Origin: Winogradskyella aurantiaca
GTDB lineage: Bacteria > Bacteroidota > Bacteroidia > Flavobacteriales > Flavobacteriaceae
Reading direction: 5' to 3'
Length of the DNA stretch: 64,000 bases
Assembly (NCBI RefSeq): GCF_003362725.1
Contig: NZ_QKTV01000008.1
Location: forward strand, 62,001-126,000
Translations under genes and position numbers: made by a program
Shown: piece by piece, positions 62,683 to 64,000 of the stretch
Layout of the letters: every line of letters begins with the position of its first letter
Position numbering within the stretch: the stretch's first letter is position 1
Notes under the pieces: generated by a model
The model's database searches: none
The model's input: only the letters and a program-made list of their open reading frames with translations
Told to the model about the DNA's origin: nothing

Positions 62683-62767
62683 CGGAGGAAGAGGGATTCG
62701 AACCCCCGGAGGTGTGACCCTCAACAGTTTTCAAGACTGCCGCATTCGACCACTCTGCCATTCCTCC
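62683..62767 (-). tRNA. tRNA-Ser (anticodon UGA)
   Basis: Read on the minus strand, the 85-base gene has the acceptor pair GGAGGAA/TTCCTCC with discriminator G, a D-arm, an anticodon loop CTTGAAA with anticodon TGA (plus 62731-62733), a long variable arm typical of class II tRNAs, and a T-arm containing GGTTCGAATCC. The 3' CCA is not encoded. The anticodon reads serine codons UCN, chiefly UCA. Confidence 0.96.
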
Positions 62768-62939
62768 TTAAGCGGGTGCAAATATAAAACCCTTTTTGTT
62801 GCTTCCAAAACATTTATGTCGTTTTTTAATTTTGAAACAACTGTTCTTGCCAATCCAAATTTTAGAATCATCAATCCCTCTTCAAATAGAACTTAATCCA
62901 AAAGATTCTTAATTTTGAGCTTCAACAAGACAACCCTGT

Positions 62940-63245
62940 ATGAAGGAAATACTTAAGATAACTGGCCTCATATTTGCGCTGGTAGCAATTATAATGAGCA
63001 CTACAAAGTTCTATAGTTTATCATTGATACCCGCAATTTTAGCTGTTATTATCGGGGGTGTGTACTTTTATTCGACCAAGAAAGCGGGGGCAGATACAAA
63101 ACCAGTACAATACATTAGTTTATTGATTTTTATGACCATAATTATGTCTGTATATCAACATTTTGTTGGCACTCAAAAACCAATTCCACCGCAAGAATTA
63201 CCTAATTTTGATTTTCCAGAATTAGATTCTACAAAAACCAAATAA
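62940..63245 (+). CDS. Small membrane protein, unknown function
   Basis: The 101-residue protein has three hydrophobic segments (GLIFALVAIIM, IPAILAVIIGGVYFY, ISLLIFMTIIMSVYQ) and a Pro-rich acidic C-terminal tail (FVGTQKPIPPQELPNFDFPELD). No family was recognised. It stands between tRNA-Ser and a peptidase gene on the plus strand. Confidence 0.7.
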   Translation: MKEILKITGLIFALVAIIMSTTKFYSLSLIPAILAVIIGGVYFYSTKKAGADTKPVQYISLLIFMTIIMSVYQHFVGTQKPIPPQELPNFDFPELDSTKTK

Positions 63246-63289
63246 GCATCTAAAAAAAATTCCAATAACAAGATGTTTACGATGCACCA

Positions 63290-63316
63290 TTGAAAAATGA
63301 AAATATTGTACTTTTA
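63290..63316 (+). promoter_or_regulatory. Candidate promoter of the M28 peptidase gene
   Basis: TTG at 63290-63292 and TACTTTTA at 63309-63316 (one mismatch from TAnnTTTG) are 16 bases apart, just upstream of the start at 63335. Confidence 0.4.
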
Positions 63317-63334
63317 TTGCCCAAATCTTAAGCC

Positions 63335-64000
63335 TTGAAATCTTTTTTTGCTTCGTTTTTATTTCTTGTAGGTTCCTGTGCAACGTTACGGCATAGTGAA
63401 AAGGTAGAAAAACTTAGGAACAGTATTCAATTTTCTGATAGAGAGCTAGTATCCCAGTATATGGCTACTATAAGCCAGGAAGAGCTAAAGGAATTTGTAT
63501 ATCAGGTGGCTTCCGATAAGTATATGGGTAGAATGACTGGTCAACCCGGACACGACAGTTTATGTAATTATTTAATTAACTACTACAAAACTCTAGAATA
63601 CCAGTCTCCAAAAGGATATCCCGATTATAAACAGATTGTACCAAAGGAAGCACTTCCTCCAGGAGTCAATTCATCGTTGAATGTTATTGCATTTATTGAA
63701 GGGTCAGAGTATCCTAATGAGTATGTGTATATTACAGGGCATTCAGATCATGAAGGTGTTGTTGAAGGGTTAATTTATCCAGGTGCGGATGACAATGGCT
63801 CAGGTACAGCAGCGCTTATGGAAATAGCTGAAGCTTTTAAAATGGCTGAAAACAATGGTCATGGACCTAAGCGCTCACTAGTATTTTTACATGTCACAGC
63901 AGAAGAAATTGGTCTATATGGTTCTAAATATTACTCGGAAAATCCCATTTTTCCAATAGAACAAACTACAACAGTTCTAAATACAGATATGATAGGACGT
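63335..64000 (+). CDS. M28 family metallopeptidase lipoprotein (3' end cut by window edge)
   Basis: The frame is open from a TTG at 63335 to the window end (222 codons). A lipobox Cys is at residue 15 (FLVGSC). The M28 zinc ligands and catalytic residues appear in order: TGHSDHEG, GADDNGSGTAALMEIAEAF, TAEEIGLYGS and NTDMIGR. The enzyme should be an envelope-anchored aminopeptidase of the M28 group. The rest of the domain lies outside the window. Confidence 0.85.
   Translation, partial: MKSFFASFLFLVGSCATLRHSEKVEKLRNSIQFSDRELVSQYMATISQEELKEFVYQVASDKYMGRMTGQPGHDSLCNYLINYYKTLEYQSPKGYPDYKQIVPKEALPPGVNSSLNVIAFIEGSEYPNEYVYITGHSDHEGVVEGLIYPGADDNGSGTAALMEIAEAFKMAENNGHGPKRSLVFLHVTAEEIGLYGSKYYSENPIFPIEQTTTVLNTDMIGR

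Noticed and set aside
1-64000. Insertion sequences, prophage, CRISPR arrays, toxin-antitoxin or restriction systems
   Set aside because: No transposase, integrase, Cas, phage structural, toxin-antitoxin or methylase/endonuclease gene pair was found in any frame that looked real.

Overview
The window reads as a continuous piece of chromosome from a flavobacterium (Bacteroidota, family Flavobacteriaceae, probably marine). Evidence: low G+C; many small lipoproteins with short Bacteroidota-type lipoboxes; two proteins ending in type IX secretion (T9SS) sorting domains; -7 boxes of the Bacteroidota form TAnnTTTG, some paired with an upstream TTG; frequent TTG starts; and housekeeping genes (pheT, ftsK, lolA-like, lptF/G-like, ribB, uvrD, recG) of flavobacterial type. 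No insertion sequence, prophage, CRISPR array or rRNA operon was seen. The only RNA gene is tRNA-Ser(UGA) near the right end.

Layout. 1-3.7 kb: a cut M20 amidohydrolase, a serine hydrolase of the beta-lactamase fold, and a lipoprotein that is one long coiled coil with histidine at every seventh position. 3.7-8.6 kb: SRAP DNA-repair protein, ABC exporter, DinB-like protein, Bcr/CflA drug efflux, and the tRNA threonylcarbamoylation enzyme. 8.7-20 kb: a two-DTG aspartic protease coupled to a secreted protein with three glycogen-binding-type modules, UvrD-type helicase, a second M20 amidohydrolase, M1 aminopeptidase, RecG and a methyltransferase. 20-27 kb: a likely operon with an AtoE-type short-chain fatty acid transporter, two tandem amidohydrolase lipoproteins, a frameshifted DUF2541-type gene, a DUF4377/META lipoprotein, an unknown protein and a cystatin-domain lipoprotein. 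27-45 kb: mixed accessory genes, including a DMT transporter, S41 and S33 peptidases, lipoproteins, a GT39 glycosyltransferase, a retinol-saturase-like oxidoreductase, a helix-hairpin-helix lipoprotein, NDH-2, an HTH membrane protein, a second aspartic protease and a TlpA-like thioredoxin. 45-55.4 kb: the core block pheT, tpx, dgkA, ftsK, lolA-like, lptF/G-like, ribB. 55.4-64 kb: GH16 glucanase with a T9SS tail, DegT aminotransferase, a nitroreductase-like protein, a LytTR regulator whose receiver lacks the phospho-acceptor aspartate, a T9SS-sorted surface protein, tRNA-Ser, and the beginning of an M28 peptidase.

How the genes fit together. Much of the accessory content is exported hydrolysis: M20, M1, M28, S41, S33, aspartic proteases, amidohydrolases and GH16, mostly with signal peptides or lipoboxes. 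This fits an organism that degrades polymers and peptides at its surface. The 47-55 kb block serves envelope and division functions. No single obvious new system stands out. The most unusual items are the histidine-heptad lipoprotein (3151-3669), the pseudo-receiver LytTR protein (60414-61184), the cystatin lipoprotein (26691-27056), the aspartic protease/CBM48 pair (8714-10610) and the frameshifted gene at 25114-25535.
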